The notes: a model not told the origin generated them from the letters alone. A stretch of 64,000 bases of DNA from Shewanella halifaxensis HAW-EB4 (GCF_000019185.1 NC_010334.1:434001-498000), one strand, 5' to 3'. Positions 28,129 to 36,945 are shown, numbered from the stretch's first letter. Numbers and translations are program-made.

Positions 28129-29199
28129 GTGATCGATTTTATAAGACAAAATATTTTGTCCCATTTTGGTATTGATGCAGCAAGTGCCAAAGTGTCCCCA
28201 TTGGGCAACGGCCATATTAACCATACTTTTTTGGTGCGTGGCAATGATAACGAATTTGTACTGCAAAAAATTAATACAGATGTTTTCAAGACGCCGTCGG
28301 CATTGGTGAACAATGCCGATAAAATCAGCCAGCACCTACAAATGAAAGCCGCAGCGGGTGAGTACCAATTACAAGTGGTTTCACCTGAGCTTACTGCCAG
28401 CGATGAGCTATTTGTCGATCTTGGCGAGCAAGGGTTCTGGCGCGCCATTAATTATCTACCGTTTAGCCATAGTATCGACGTGGTGGGTAGTGAAGCCGAT
28501 GCTGAAATGGCAGCGAAAGCGTTTGGACACTTCTCTTGTGCCTTAACTGAGCTTGACGCCGAACTATTAGAGGATGTGATCCCTAATTTTCATCATCTGC
28601 CAGGGCGTATTGAGCTACTTGCTCAAGCCGTGGAAGCAGATAGCCATGGACGTCTTGTAGAGTGTAAGCTGTGGGTTGACTTTGTGATGTCGCAAAGCGA
28701 ACTTTTACAAGAGTTAGCCGAGGTAGAGGGTAAGCTGCCACGCCGAATTTGCCATAACGACACCAAGATCAATAACATGTTGTTTGATAAGCGTGATATG
28801 ACGAGTCTTGCGATTATTGACTTAGATACCTGTATGAAAGGCTATCTGATGTATGACTTTGGCGATATGGTGCGAACTTTCTATAGCCCAGAAGAGGAAG
28901 ACTCGACCGCGCTAGATAAGGTGCTAGTGAGAGAGTCTATCTTTGGCGCTATCTGCAGTGGTTACTTGAGTGAGTTAGGCGCTGTGTTATCGGAGCAAGA
29001 GCGTAAAAGCTTGTGGTTAGGCGCTAGAGTGATGTGTTTGATGATTGGGGTGAGATTCTTAACCGATCATTTAAATGGTGATGTGTATTTTCAAATTCAT
29101 CATGCGGGCCATAACCTAGAGCGCGCAGCCAATCAGTTTACCCTGTATCAAAGCTTATTGAGCCAACAAGAAGTGCTCTGCAAGTTTTTGCAGTCTTAA
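28129..29199 (+). CDS. NahK-like sugar 1-kinase (aminoglycoside phosphotransferase fold)
   Basis: Kinase of 356 residues with GTG start; GGAG lies 7 nt upstream. It shows the APH-fold motifs: catalytic loop CHNDTKINNMLF (Asp in HND) and the metal-binding IIDLDTCMKG. The segment FVLQKINTDVFKTPSALVNN near residue 42 resembles bifidobacterial N-acetylhexosamine 1-kinase NahK. It would phosphorylate the anomeric carbon of a hexosamine, feeding the adjacent nucleotidyltransferase. The gene is followed by a terminator. The assignment to hexosamines is inferred. Confidence 0.72.
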   Translation: MIDFIRQNILSHFGIDAASAKVSPLGNGHINHTFLVRGNDNEFVLQKINTDVFKTPSALVNNADKISQHLQMKAAAGEYQLQVVSPELTASDELFVDLGEQGFWRAINYLPFSHSIDVVGSEADAEMAAKAFGHFSCALTELDAELLEDVIPNFHHLPGRIELLAQAVEADSHGRLVECKLWVDFVMSQSELLQELAEVEGKLPRRICHNDTKINNMLFDKRDMTSLAIIDLDTCMKGYLMYDFGDMVRTFYSPEEEDSTALDKVLVRESIFGAICSGYLSELGAVLSEQERKSLWLGARVMCLMIGVRFLTDHLNGDVYFQIHHAGHNLERAANQFTLYQSLLSQQEVLCKFLQS

Positions 29200-29205
29200 A
29201 TAATG

Positions 29206-29226
29206 AGGGGAGTTGTTCCCCTTTTT
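29206..29226 (+). terminator. Rho-independent terminator after the kinase gene
   Basis: Stem AGGGGA-GTTGT-TCCCCT followed by a T-tract, 6 bp after the stop codon. Confidence 0.85.
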
Positions 29227-29299
29227 ATCCTCATCAGTATTAATAAAGTGATCGACTCAGGCTGCTTTTGGGCGAACGAATTCGATTTTTATCTTGGTA

Positions 29300-29565
29300 A
29301 TACCAATTGCATTAAGTATCTGTTCATTCAGTGAGAATTCAAAGCGCTGAAGGCAAGCTGGAAACTTGAAGCTAATAGTTATTCTATATCAAGAGTTTCC
29401 GACGAAGCATGCAGTGCTTTGAAACCCACCCTGTGGGAAGCGCTCAAGCATTCCACTTCTGCTTTGCATTGACTCATAAGGGAATAACCATTCTGTCGTC
29501 CATGCGCCTTGAATTGAAAAGCTTGAGCGCTTCTGAATTGATTAAATATTTAATGTAATTGGTAT
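29300..29565. mobile_element. MITE-like element, 266 bp, with ATACCAATT ends
   Basis: Noncoding element bounded by inverted ends. The left end ATACCAATTGCATTAAGTAT matches the reverse complement of the right end at 18 of 20 bases, and weaker similarity continues for another dozen bases. No transposase frame is present inside, so it would be mobilised by another element. I do not see a convincing target duplication. It fills most of the gap between the kinase terminator and the CoA-transferase gene. Confidence 0.6.
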
Positions 29566-29659
29566 GAGATCAAATTTAAGTTAACTGAGTGTTTAAGCAC
29601 TGTTAAAGCAAGACGTAACCTCATACACTGCGAACAGATTAATTATATTAGGTATCATT

Positions 29660-30946
29660 ATGGCGCCAATTATCTGTGGCAGTGCTCTAGAGGCTGTATC
29701 TTTAATTGAGAGTGGTGAGACGTTATGGACTCACTCAATGGGAGCGACTCCGACCCTATTACTCAATGCCCTCGCTGAGCATGCTTTAACCAAAAAAGAT
29801 CTCACTCTATTACAGTTACATACCGAATGTGCTGAGTCGTTAAGTGATGAAAAGCTTAAGGGGCACCTACGACACCGGTGTTTCTTTGGTGGTTTGCCAA
29901 CACGTTTGCTATTGCAGCAGGGTGATGCCGATTATGTGCCTATTTTTCTCTCTGAAGTACCTAAGCTATTTCGTTCGGGTGAGCAGCCAATTGATACCGC
30001 AATTATTCAAGTCTCTCCTCCCGATAAGCATGGGATCTGTTCATTAGGCATTTCGGTTGAAGCAACCTTAGCAGCCTGTCAAATGGCGGGAAAGATTATT
30101 GCTCATATCAACCCACAGATGCCGAGAACCCACGGCGATGGCTTTATCCATTACAGTAAATTTACTGCTGTTTATGAGCAGAGCATGCCACTGCCGCAGC
30201 ACCCATTAGCCGCGAGCGATCAAACGAGTTTAGCTATCGGTAAAAATGTAGCCCAGTTAGTGCGTGATGGAGATTGTCTGCAGATGGGAATTGGGGCAAT
30301 TCCTGATGCCGTACTCTCATGTTTAACTGAGCATAAAGATCTTGGCGTACATACCGAATTATTCTCCGATGGTGTGCTTAACTTAGTCGAACTCGGGGTG
30401 ATCACTAATCGCTTTAAAAAAGTGCATCCAGGCAAAACGGTCACCGGATTTGCCCTCGGAAGCCAGCGGCTATATGACTTTGTTGACGATAACCCTTCGG
30501 TGATCTTTATGGATATTGAACAGGTTAATGACACCGCTATCATTCGTAAAAACCCCAATGTAATGGCCATTAACTCAGCGCTGCAGGTGGATATTTCAGG
30601 GCAAATCTGTGCAGATTCTCTGGGCACGCGTATTTACTCTGGAGTGGGAGGGCAGATGGACTTTATTCGCGGAGCTGGGCTATCAGAAGGGGGTCGCTCA
30701 GTGATAGCATTACCCAGCACTGCTGCTAGGGGCTCGGTATCGCGAATCGCCACCGTCTTGTCTCCAGGCGCTGGAGTGGTGACCACACGCGCTCATGTGC
30801 ACTATATAGTGACGGAGTTTGGTATTGCCAATCTGCGAGGCAAGTCCCTGCGTGAGCGCGCGCGGGCACTGATCGATATCGCTCACCCAGACTTTAGAGA
30901 GCTGCTATGCCGAGAGACTTTTGATATGTGGGGCTTAACGGTGTAA
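29660..30946 (+). CDS. Acetyl-CoA hydrolase/4-hydroxybutyrate CoA-transferase family protein
   Basis: CoA-transferase of 428 residues. The catalytic Glu lies in HTELFSDG near residue 234 and the CoA-binding loop in YSGVGGQMDFIRGA near 328. The C-terminal ALPSTAARGSVSRI and HYIVTEFGIANLRGKS segments are typical of the Cat2/acetyl-CoA hydrolase group. It moves CoA between acetate or a short acid and an acyl-CoA. It stands alone, so the acid partner cannot be told. The 5' region contains the MITE-like element. Confidence 0.85.
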   Translation: MAPIICGSALEAVSLIESGETLWTHSMGATPTLLLNALAEHALTKKDLTLLQLHTECAESLSDEKLKGHLRHRCFFGGLPTRLLLQQGDADYVPIFLSEVPKLFRSGEQPIDTAIIQVSPPDKHGICSLGISVEATLAACQMAGKIIAHINPQMPRTHGDGFIHYSKFTAVYEQSMPLPQHPLAASDQTSLAIGKNVAQLVRDGDCLQMGIGAIPDAVLSCLTEHKDLGVHTELFSDGVLNLVELGVITNRFKKVHPGKTVTGFALGSQRLYDFVDDNPSVIFMDIEQVNDTAIIRKNPNVMAINSALQVDISGQICADSLGTRIYSGVGGQMDFIRGAGLSEGGRSVIALPSTAARGSVSRIATVLSPGAGVVTTRAHVHYIVTEFGIANLRGKSLRERARALIDIAHPDFRELLCRETFDMWGLTV

Positions 30947-31033
30947 TCACTTAACTGTTTTGTTGCTGAGGTGAGTTAGGCATGCTGTTATCTGATACCG
31001 AACGCTTATCTCAATTCAGTGTTTAGTTACAGC

Positions 31034-31732
31034 TTACACAAGGTAATCGTTAGGAATAAGCCGGGTAGCTTGACCAATGGGTTGATGCTGACTCGGCTTA
31101 TTTATTTGCTGCACCATAAAGTCATGCCTAAGAGCAGGCTTGAGTAAGTCATCAAACATCTCAACTTGTTGGTTAGCGGGGTTTAACCACGCATCGATCA
31201 CTTCATCATTTTGCGGCAAGATCATCGGGCTGGCTTTGCTGTGATACGGAAGTAGGTCTGGGTGTGGCGGATTGGTGATGATGGAACAGGATGTGGTCAC
31301 TTCGCCGGTTTTGGGGTGCTGCCAGTCTCTAAATAACCCGCCAAAAGCTATCGCTGAGTTCTCGGCAATAAAGTCGTGATAATAAGTATCTTTACCTCTT
31401 TTCTCAGTTTCACCAAAGCCACTGGCAATCACTAAACAACGACTCTCTCTAAATGGCTGAAAACCTGCGCTATTGGGGGTATTTAACTTATCGAATCGAG
31501 TGTTAAATGAGGTGTAACGGCTGGGTTTAAAGCCTTCATAGCAAGTTTCAAGCAGTAACCACCAGGTGGCGGTTTGCAAGCGGCGCTCACCATCAATCTC
31601 ACGCACAATACTGATGTCATTGGTCGGCATTTTAAAGCGACCAAACAGCATCTCTTGCTGATTGCTAATCCGCAAATCATCCATCAATGTTTGTACAAAC
31701 ATGTCATCAATAATATTGAGTCGACCACACAT
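31034..31732 (-). CDS. SRAP family protein (YedK/HMCES-like abasic-site shield)
   Basis: Protein of 232 residues starting Met-Cys-Gly; the Cys at position 2 becomes N-terminal and forms a thiazolidine crosslink with abasic sites in single-stranded DNA in this family. FNTRFDKL near residue 76 corresponds to the conserved Asn-x-Arg, and the GFGE segment near 107 and the YHSKASPMIL segment near 167 to the Glu and His of the active site, although the latter is divergent from the usual H-x-RMP. Divergent from the amidohydrolase gene; the 194-bp gap holds a palindrome. Confidence 0.85.
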   Translation of the reverse strand: MCGRLNIIDDMFVQTLMDDLRISNQQEMLFGRFKMPTNDISIVREIDGERRLQTATWWLLLETCYEGFKPSRYTSFNTRFDKLNTPNSAGFQPFRESRCLVIASGFGETEKRGKDTYYHDFIAENSAIAFGGLFRDWQHPKTGEVTTSCSIITNPPHPDLLPYHSKASPMILPQNDEVIDAWLNPANQQVEMFDDLLKPALRHDFMVQQINKPSQHQPIGQATRLIPNDYLV

Positions 31733-31827
31733 AGCGCATCACCGTAAACAGAACTTGTATTGAGTATATGAATGATTTTGAGCTGAGTATAGCTAGATAA
31801 AAATAGGGACCCATTGTTAATTCTTGT

Positions 31828-31846
31828 GTCACTAAATGGCCATTTA
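31828..31846. promoter_or_regulatory. Palindromic operator candidate upstream of the amidohydrolase gene
   Basis: GTCACT followed by AAATGGCCATTT, part of a perfect 14-bp palindrome (TAAATGGCCATTTA, 31833-31846). The same GTCAC-y-AAATGGCCATTT is found 67 bp before the decarboxylase gene. Lies 93 bp upstream of the amidohydrolase start and about 100 bp before the divergent SRAP gene. Confidence 0.6.
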
Positions 31847-31926
31847 ATTGAGGAGGCTGTTGGTAAGATTTGTTTATCAGTTAGATGACATCATTTTAGT
31901 GAAGCAATGCTACCGAGGAATCAACG

Positions 31927-33195
31927 ATGAAAAAACTCATTATCAACGCCAATGTTTTTAACGGCACAGACAATCAACTCATAGAGAATGTTGCAGTGCT
32001 GATTGAAGATAACCTGATCAGTAAAATTAGTCGCCAAGATGACATCGATTTGTCGATTGCCGATGAAGTGATTGACGCTAAAGGTGGCACCGTGATGCCG
32101 GGTCTAATGGACGCACACGTTCATATTACCTTGTCGGCCCCTTTTAATGTGATCGACACCATGACCCGTGAAGAGGTGGCGATTCGCTCAGCGCGTATTT
32201 CGGAAGAGATGTTGATGCGTGGATTTACCACCATTCGTGATGTTGCTGGTAACACCCTCGGCCTTAAAAATAGTATCGACAAAGGTTACGCCAAGGGGCC
32301 ACGCATTCTGCCATCAATGGCAGCGGTTTCTCAAACCAGCGGCCATTCCGATTACCGTCAAAATCAGGCGCAGGAGCGGATCGGCAAACATGAAGACTCG
32401 CCTATGATGAAGCTTGGCGCAATGAAGGTCGCAGACGGCAGATCAGAAGTATTAAAAGCGGTGCGCGAGCAACTGTTTATGGGCGCATCGCAAATTAAGA
32501 TCATGGCCGGTGGCGGCGCATCATCTACCTTTGACCCACTCGATACGCTGCAGTTTACCCTCGATGAGATGAAAGCGGCCGTCGAGGCAGCAACGGATTA
32601 CGGCACTTATGTTGCGGCGCATATCCATACCGCCGACGCAATGCGCCGAGCCGCAGAGGCGGGAGTGATGTCGTTTGAACATGCCACCATTATGGATGAT
32701 GACATTGCCCAAACCATTAAAGACAAAGGCATTTGGGTGATCCCATCCTACTTTACCTCATCACTGATTGCAGAGCGTAAGATCCCGCTACCTAACGAAG
32801 AGACCTATCGCAAAACTGAGCGGGTAGGTAAGGCGATGCTCAAATCTGCCGAACTGATTAAGAAATATCAGATCGACAATATCGCATTTGGTACCGACTG
32901 CGTCGGTGAAGCCAGCGTACACGCCACTCAGCTTAATGAGCTAGGTGCGATTGAGCAGACCTTTGACACGATAACCGCTTTACGTATGGCGACCTCAAAC
33001 TGCGGACGCTTATTTGAAATGTCGACCTATCAGCACCCGTATCAGGAGGGGTGTTTAGGTAAAGTGGTTGAAGGCGCTTATGCTGACCTGCTGATTATTG
33101 AGGGTAATCCGCTTGAAGGGGTTGCCTGCGTTGCCGATACCAATAAGCAAAAGGTGATTATGAAAGACGGCGTCATCTACAAAAACACGCTGTAA
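31927..33195 (+). CDS. Amidohydrolase superfamily metal-dependent hydrolase
   Basis: Enzyme of 422 residues with a TIM-barrel amidohydrolase layout. Metal ligands visible: His64 and His66 in DAHVH, a candidate carboxylated Lys in SQIKIMAGGG near residue 180, AAHIHTADAMRRA near 227, the FEHATIMDD His near 247 and Asp in FGTDC near 320. The N- and C-terminal beta domains are present. There is no signal peptide, so it is cytoplasmic. It resembles the imidazolonepropionase/prolidase-like group that opens cyclic amides or cleaves dipeptides. Its shared operator with the decarboxylase gene suggests a joint pathway. Confidence 0.85.
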   Translation: MKKLIINANVFNGTDNQLIENVAVLIEDNLISKISRQDDIDLSIADEVIDAKGGTVMPGLMDAHVHITLSAPFNVIDTMTREEVAIRSARISEEMLMRGFTTIRDVAGNTLGLKNSIDKGYAKGPRILPSMAAVSQTSGHSDYRQNQAQERIGKHEDSPMMKLGAMKVADGRSEVLKAVREQLFMGASQIKIMAGGGASSTFDPLDTLQFTLDEMKAAVEAATDYGTYVAAHIHTADAMRRAAEAGVMSFEHATIMDDDIAQTIKDKGIWVIPSYFTSSLIAERKIPLPNEETYRKTERVGKAMLKSAELIKKYQIDNIAFGTDCVGEASVHATQLNELGAIEQTFDTITALRMATSNCGRLFEMSTYQHPYQEGCLGKVVEGAYADLLIIEGNPLEGVACVADTNKQKVIMKDGVIYKNTL

Positions 33196-33251
33196 TCGCT
33201 ATTGTAATCGCTGCTGTAATCGCGACTGCTATCGCAACTTAACGGCCTAAT

Positions 33252-33288
33252 AACGGCGCTTAGTTCACACAACTAGGCGCCGTTTTGC
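33252..33288 (+). terminator. Rho-independent terminator after the amidohydrolase gene
   Basis: Stem AACGGCGCTTAGTT / AACTAGGCGCCGTT with one G-T pair and a 5-nt loop, ending in TTTT. About 55 bp after the stop. Confidence 0.8.
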
Positions 33289-33336
33289 TATCTGCGATAT
33301 GGCACTTCTTGCCAGTGATGACCTTTTGTTTTGACT

Positions 33337-33354
33337 GTCACCAAATGGCCATTT
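33337..33354. promoter_or_regulatory. Palindromic operator candidate upstream of the decarboxylase gene
   Basis: GTCACC followed by the 12-bp perfect palindrome AAATGGCCATTT (33343-33354), 17 of 18 positions identical to the site before the amidohydrolase gene. It is 67 bp upstream of the decarboxylase start, within a likely promoter. Confidence 0.6.
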
Positions 33355-33409
33355 TATAAAAATATCGCTGGTATATTAGACGGACATTCCTACTTGAAGA
33401 GTATTAACT

Positions 33410-34852
33410 ATGTCACATCATTTTAAAGATTACCGCGGTTCACTAGAGCGTTCTTTAGATCATGCGGTCTCTTACCTTGAGTCGCTAGATGAGCGCCCTG
33501 TTGCCAAAGATATCACCTCTGCACAGTTGCGAGATTTGATTGCAGGAGAATTACCACAACAAGGGGTAGCAGCAGAACAGGTTATCGATGAAATGGCATA
33601 TGCGCTCGATGCTGGTTTAGTCGCGTCGGGTGGTCCACGATTTTTTGGCTATGCCATCGGCGGTACTTTTCCTGCGGCATTAGCAGCAGACTGGTTAGTT
33701 AGTGCATGGGATCAAAATGTGCCGTACTACGTGTCTAGCCCTGCAATGGCGGTAGCCGAAGAAGCTGCAGCAGAATGGATGGTAGAGCTGCTTGGCTTAA
33801 CCAAAGGTTCTGCGGTGGGCTTTACTTCAGGCGCTCAAGAGGCGATCTATACCTCGTTAATTACTGCGCGTAATTCTCTGCTAGAAAATGCAGGCTGGGA
33901 TGTGGCTACTAAAGGTCTATATGGCGCGCCGCAAGTGAATGTGGTCGTGAGTGACCAAATTCACTCAACCATTAAGCGCGCGCTTTCAATGATAGGTTTG
34001 GGGATTGAAACCATCGTTAAAGTGCCAACAGACGATAATCTTCGTCTTATTCCTGAGGAGCTTACGCGGGTGTTAGCCGATATAAGCGGGCCAACATTGG
34101 TTTGTGCCCAAGCGGGTTGTATCGACTCAGGGGCTTTCGATCCTTTCGACGAGATAGCTGACGCGGTTGCCAAGCATGGTAACGCTTGGTTGCATGTGGA
34201 CGGCGCGATAGGTCTGTGGGCGGCAGCGAGTGATAAGCAAAAGCATCTGTTGAAAGGCATTGAGCGAGCCGACTCTATCGACACTGACGGCCATAAGTGG
34301 TTCAACATGCCTTATGACTGCGGCATGGTGATAGTGAAAGATCCTGCCAAAATCACCACGGCGGTGGGCGGCGGCAACATGGGCGATTACCTAAATGATG
34401 CCATGGATAAACCGGATCGTAACGCGATTAACTTTGGTATTGCCGCATCGAGACGCGCCCGTGGTCTGCCTGTCTACGCCGCGTTTAAGTCGCTGGGTAA
34501 GCAAGGCATCGTCAATCATTTAGATAACTGCTGCGCCTTGGCCAAACGCATGGCTGATATTTTGAGAGAAGTGGACGGCGTGACCATTCTTAATGATGTG
34601 GTGTCGAATCGATTCTCTGCGCAATTTGGCATCGGTGATGTGGAATATCGCAACGAGCTAACAGCAAGAGTTGTGCATAGACTGCAGCAAGAGGGATATC
34701 TTTATCCATCAACATCAGGCTACAAAGGCCTAAAGACCATGCTGTTTTCAGTGCTGAATTATCATACCTCGATAGAGGATATTGATATTTCAGCAAACAA
34801 GATCATTGAAGCGTTTAACATCGAAAAAGCGTTACTGCCTAAGTCGGTTTAA
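33410..34852 (+). CDS. PLP-dependent group II decarboxylase-like enzyme
   Basis: Enzyme of 480 residues with the fold type I layout of amino acid decarboxylases. The PLP lysine is Lys296 in DTDGHKWFNMPYDCG, and the Asp that holds the pyridine nitrogen is in HVDGAIG near 264. VGFTSGAQEAIYTSL near 137 binds the phosphate. It would remove CO2 from an amino acid; the substrate is not evident. It shares an upstream palindrome with the amidohydrolase gene, suggesting the hydrolase releases its substrate. The small membrane protein gene follows 37 bp later. Confidence 0.85.
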   Translation: MSHHFKDYRGSLERSLDHAVSYLESLDERPVAKDITSAQLRDLIAGELPQQGVAAEQVIDEMAYALDAGLVASGGPRFFGYAIGGTFPAALAADWLVSAWDQNVPYYVSSPAMAVAEEAAAEWMVELLGLTKGSAVGFTSGAQEAIYTSLITARNSLLENAGWDVATKGLYGAPQVNVVVSDQIHSTIKRALSMIGLGIETIVKVPTDDNLRLIPEELTRVLADISGPTLVCAQAGCIDSGAFDPFDEIADAVAKHGNAWLHVDGAIGLWAAASDKQKHLLKGIERADSIDTDGHKWFNMPYDCGMVIVKDPAKITTAVGGGNMGDYLNDAMDKPDRNAINFGIAASRRARGLPVYAAFKSLGKQGIVNHLDNCCALAKRMADILREVDGVTILNDVVSNRFSAQFGIGDVEYRNELTARVVHRLQQEGYLYPSTSGYKGLKTMLFSVLNYHTSIEDIDISANKIIEAFNIEKALLPKSV

Positions 34853-34889
34853 CGTTATGAATTCAACGAGCAAAGAGAGTGGAGGAAGT

Positions 34890-35324
34890 ATGACTCAGCA
34901 ACGATTTGTAGGTTATAGCCTAGCCGTATTGGTTTATTTAACTGTGCTCAATTTCTTTAATGAGTATTGGCAGTGGGTCAATATTGAGTCTTTTAGCGTT
35001 TCACTTGTTGCAGCACTGCTTTTGTTGACGCTACTTAAGCTGTCGATTAAAACCGAGCATAAAGTGGCCGCCTTTTTTAAGGCTAAACCGGGCAGGGCCG
35101 CAAAAGTATATCGAGGCATTAGCACCTACATTATCTTGGTGGGTAGCAAGTTTATGATCCTTGAAGCGATAAATGTGATGTTTGGCGAAAAGGTCTCATT
35201 TAGCGGGCCGTTCAATGGTGTCGTCGCTTTCTTTGCCGTTGTATTTGTTATCTTAATATCTGAATTTATGGTTTCAAAAATCTATGCTGCGCTAAGTGAC
35301 ACGAATGAGCTGCAAGTTGCATAG
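34890..35324 (+). CDS. Unknown four-helix membrane protein
   Basis: Protein of 144 residues with four predicted membrane helices (about 8-24, 33-50, 77-94 and 108-128) separated by basic loops. No known motif. I chose the ATG at 34890 because it is preceded by GGAGGAAGT; upstream in-frame starts overlap the decarboxylase gene. It lies 37 bp after that gene and is followed by a terminator, so it may belong to the same unit. Confidence 0.65.
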   Translation: MTQQRFVGYSLAVLVYLTVLNFFNEYWQWVNIESFSVSLVAALLLLTLLKLSIKTEHKVAAFFKAKPGRAAKVYRGISTYIILVGSKFMILEAINVMFGEKVSFSGPFNGVVAFFAVVFVILISEFMVSKIYAALSDTNELQVA

Positions 35325-35360
35325 CTAAGACCTAGGTGTAGTGACCTCGTCATCATTGAA

Positions 35361-35397
35361 AACCGGCCTGTTACTAACGAGTAGCAGGCCGGTTTTT
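35361..35397 (+). terminator. Rho-independent terminator after the small membrane protein gene
   Basis: Stem AACCGGCCTG / CAGGCCGGTT with a 14-nt loop, ending in TTTTT. It also separates this unit from the convergent permease gene. Confidence 0.85.
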
Positions 35398-35484
35398 GGT
35401 TAAGTTATCCTTTGAAGCATCTATGGGCTTATTGCCTAAGTAGAAACATTCGCTCCAAGATTTATCGTTAATAAAGGCTAACGG

Positions 35485-36945
35485 TTACATGCTCATATGC
35501 ATGTTAGCATTGGCTTTTTTGCCTAAATAGTAATACCAAATAGAGAGTGGGATAAAGATCAGGTTCATTATGCTGGTGAAGTTCCAGCCTAAGCCTGCTT
35601 GATTAATAGTACGTTCGCCGCCACTGGCTATTATCCATCCGAAGCCATTGAAGATGGCATCGATACAAAGAGCAGTGAAAAAGATGGCGATAAATAGTAA
35701 ACCCACGATCCATTTGGTAGGACGAACGCCATAGTACTTTGTATAAACGCGGATCATCGGGATTGTTAATACATCCGACAAGATGAAACCTATGACCCCG
35801 CCAAACGAGATCCCGCCGTGCCACAATGCTGCGGCTAAAATCAGGTTACCCACTGAGCACACATAAGCAAGCATCGCGACAAAAATACCAATAAGAACAT
35901 CGATCACTGAGTGTAGCCAGATTGGTAAACCTACATCGTTGCTGATAAATAGGCTGCGCCAGCCATCGAGTGGCACAATAGCGATAAGAATGGAGGAGAT
36001 GACTACGCCAATTAAGATCTCTTTGCCAATCATGGCAATATCCATGTGAAAAAATCCGGCCGACTTAGATACTTTTGCCATAAAGCCCGCTACCGGTTCT
36101 GGAGCTGACATATTGGCGCCGGAACCACCTTCCTTCATATTCGACATATCCATGTCAGCACCGCAGCTACCTTCTTTCATTTTGGACATATCCATGTCAG
36201 CACCGCAGCTACCTTCTTTCATTTTGGACATATCCATGTCAGCACCGCAGCTACCTTCTTTCATTTTGGACATATCCATGTCAGCACCGCAGCTACCTTC
36301 TTTCATTTTGGACATATCCATGTCAGCACCGCGGCTACTTTCTTTCATTTTGGACATATCCATGTCAGCACCGCAGCTACCTTCTTTCATTTTGGACATA
36401 TCCATGTCGGCACCGCGGCTTCCTTCTTTCATTTTGGACATATCCATGGCGGTGTTGGCAGTAGCTTGTTGACTAGCATTGAAATGTTGACGTAGTTCTT
36501 GTTCAACATCTTTAGGGTAGAAGCGATGAAATAGAAAGCCAACGGTAACAATTAATATCAGTCCGCCGAGTATCTCTCCCCATAAAAAGGTCCAGCCCAT
36601 TAAGGCCACTAATACAATAAACATCTCTAAAATTAAGTTGGTGCTGGAAACTAAAAAAGCCATCGCATTGGCTACTGTTGATTTTTTTTCCAGTAAGGTA
36701 TGAGAAAGTGAAGCGGCGGCATAGGAGCATGAAGATGACACCATACCGAGAACGGTCGTTAAGGCTAAGCTGGTCAGGCTGGTTTTACCTAGGTGCTTAA
36801 CCACACTGGATACCGGTATAATATTACGTATCCAAGATGATAATATCAGGCCAAATACCAGAGGCCAGTATATTTGCCAAACCATATTTCCAAACGTAGA
36901 GAATAAATGAATAACGAGATCACTGAGACTGTGTTCCATAATCAA
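35485..36945 (-). CDS. ArsP-like permease (UPF0718/DUF318) with internal Met/Cys repeats
   Basis: Membrane permease of 486 residues with two halves of about four to five helices each, as in the UPF0718 family, which includes the organoarsenical exporter ArsP. The first half contains SSSCSYAAASLSHTLLEKKS and AFLVSSTNLILEMF, both characteristic of the family. The halves are joined by a cytoplasmic or periplasmic linker of about 130 residues (residues 160-290), of which 167-278 is a tandem repeat of 14 residues. That insert is absent from the usual members I know. The substrate is unknown; metal ions or metalloids are plausible from the Met/Cys content. No close neighbour suggests a role. Confidence 0.75.
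   Translation of the reverse strand: MIMEHSLSDLVIHLFSTFGNMVWQIYWPLVFGLILSSWIRNIIPVSSVVKHLGKTSLTSLALTTVLGMVSSSCSYAAASLSHTLLEKKSTVANAMAFLVSSTNLILEMFIVLVALMGWTFLWGEILGGLILIVTVGFLFHRFYPKDVEQELRQHFNASQQATANTAMDMSKMKEGSRGADMDMSKMKEGSCGADMDMSKMKESSRGADMDMSKMKEGSCGADMDMSKMKEGSCGADMDMSKMKEGSCGADMDMSKMKEGSCGADMDMSNMKEGGSGANMSAPEPVAGFMAKVSKSAGFFHMDIAMIGKEILIGVVISSILIAIVPLDGWRSLFISNDVGLPIWLHSVIDVLIGIFVAMLAYVCSVGNLILAAALWHGGISFGGVIGFILSDVLTIPMIRVYTKYYGVRPTKWIVGLLFIAIFFTALCIDAIFNGFGWIIASGGERTINQAGLGWNFTSIMNLIFIPLSIWYYYLGKKANANMHMSM
36112..36447 (-). repeat. Eight tandem 42-bp coding repeats, 14 residues each
   Basis: Eight in-frame units with consensus MDMSKMKEGSCGAD. The five units with Cys (2, 4, 5, 6, 7) are identical in protein; units 1 and 3 have Arg for Cys, and unit 8 is MDMSNMKEGGSGAN. 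DNA identity is very high, so the tract probably changes length by slippage or recombination. A long open frame on the opposite strand here is a by-product of the repeat. Confidence 0.95.

Noticed and set aside
35603..35824. Small minus-strand frame inside the permease gene
   Set aside because: Out-of-frame shadow of a gene with clear membrane-protein coding pattern.
36112..36447. The 42-bp repeats as a CRISPR array
   Set aside because: Units are contiguous with no unique spacers and are in frame with a membrane protein; no cas genes nearby.
36113..36472. Long open frame on the plus strand through the permease repeat
   Set aside because: It is the antisense of a 42-bp coding repeat whose period keeps any frame open; it has no start signal or independent homology.
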